Source: Tretioscincus oriximinensis
Lineage: Eukaryota > Chordata > Lepidosauria > Squamata > Gymnophthalmidae
Assembly: GCA_022410635.1 (NCBI GenBank)
Contig: JAJVDF010000966.1
Span: 278,254-342,253 of the forward strand
Reading direction: 5' to 3'
DNA length: 64,000 nucleotides
Part shown: positions 63,470-64,000 of the stretch, piece after piece
Numbering within the stretch: the stretch's first letter is position 1
Layout: each line of letters opens with the position of its first letter
Program-made: the position numbers and the translations under genes
Notes under the pieces: model-generated
Seen by the model: only the letters and a program-made list of their open reading frames with translations
Told to the model about the DNA's origin: nothing
Database searches by the model: none

Positions 63470-63660
63470 ATTTGACAAAATAGGCTTCTCATGAGAGGCC
63501 TTTTTTTCATTCAAGGCGACAAAAGGCACATGAAATGTTTAAGTCATTAGCTCTTTAAATGCTTATAAAAGATAAGATCTGCCAGCAATGCCATTTGCCC
63601 ACATCAATGAAGCTTAATGGCTAGTTGTTCCTTTTCTCTGCTGTGCAAGTCAGACTTCAG
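63470..63660. other. candidate conserved noncoding element
   Basis: Unique block including TTCAAGGCGACAAAAGGCAC, GTCATTAGCTCTTTAAATGC, AGATAAGATCTGCC (GATA motifs) and AAGCTTAATGGCTAG. The composition resembles deeply conserved noncoding DNA; untested. Confidence 0.35.
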
Positions 63661-63801
63661 AAGACATACGTTCCTTCCTGCCTTTCAGTTGAACACCATG
63701 TTTGAAATCAAATCCAGGGGCTGCCAATATGGGATGTTTCTGTACATTGCCCATTGGCATGTGCTGAGAAAAACATCTGGCCTATAACAAGCTATCTGGA
63801 T

Positions 63802-64000
63802 TATTTATTTATTTATTTATTTATTTATACTTATACCCCGCCCTATACCCGAAGGTCTCAGGGCGGCAAAAACAGTAAAACATCAATACAAAAATTTAAA
63901 AAGTATAAAACAATATTAAAAGTAGGGATAGAGATGGCATTTCTTCAGCCAAAGGCCAGGCAAAAGAGGTGCGTCTTCAAGGACCTTCTAAAAGAATACA
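63802..64000 (-). mobile_element. L2 LINE 3' end, running off the window
   Basis: A (TTTA)n run, ACTTATACCCCGCCCTATAC, CCGAAGGTCTCAGGGCGGC, AACAGTAAAACATCAATAC, CAGCCAAAGGCCAGGCAAAA, GAGGTGCGTCTTCAAGGACC. Well preserved and therefore likely younger than the other L2 copies. Confidence 0.85.

Overview
The window reads as intronic or intergenic DNA of a squamate reptile (lizard or gecko type). It has no bacterial-style gene layout and no long intact gene. The diagnosis rests on several copies of a Sauria-type tRNA SINE, a second tRNA-derived SINE with the same Bov-B-like CTT tail, and L2, CR1 and L1 LINEs, together with Penelope-like (PLE), Tc1 and hAT-like elements. A gekkotan source is possible but is not shown by the sequence. 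Many isolated single Ns and two longer N runs (22568-22607 and 36489-36568) mark it as a draft assembly.

Layout. 0-8 kb: a SINE split by CR1, an L2 tail, CR1 pieces, a candidate coding exon on the minus strand (5365-5490), a purine tract, and a SINE inserted in an unnamed repeat. 8-17 kb: L2 tails, Sauria SINE relics, a probable solo LTR inside an L2 microsatellite tail, the first of three ~200 bp PLE inverted-repeat units, and unique sequence that may be a conserved noncoding element. 17-26 kb: a Sauria SINE with a long pyrimidine tract joined to a dead Tc1 element, a GC-rich foldback element, a hAT-like element whose empty site can be seen in a paralogous repeat, an L1 3' end, and a PLE GIY-YIG reading frame with its terminal repeat. 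26-36 kb: CR1, Sauria SINE, a 2.2 kb L1 pseudogene with a shifted YADD motif, tandem AT-rich units, and an L2 reverse-transcriptase relic. 36-46 kb: a SINE with a gap in its CTT tail, foldbacks, the second PLE unit, a 0.9 kb GC-rich inverted-repeat DNA element nested in another repeat, and a second candidate exon on the minus strand (45719-45902). 46-64 kb: L1 and L2 fragments, a 78 bp Tc1 miniature, a Sauria-head/L2-tail SINE, a Tigger-like element, two TA-flanked foldback MITEs, the third PLE unit, an ORF-less 689 bp retroposon with a perfect 15 bp target duplication, and an L2 copy running off the end.

The two candidate exons share strand and have good splice sites, so the window may lie in large introns of one minus-strand gene that I could not identify. 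Everything else works as mobile DNA: LINE machinery (Bov-B, L2, L1, CR1) supplies the tails of the SINEs, and later insertions land inside older ones, which lets several insertion events be read directly.
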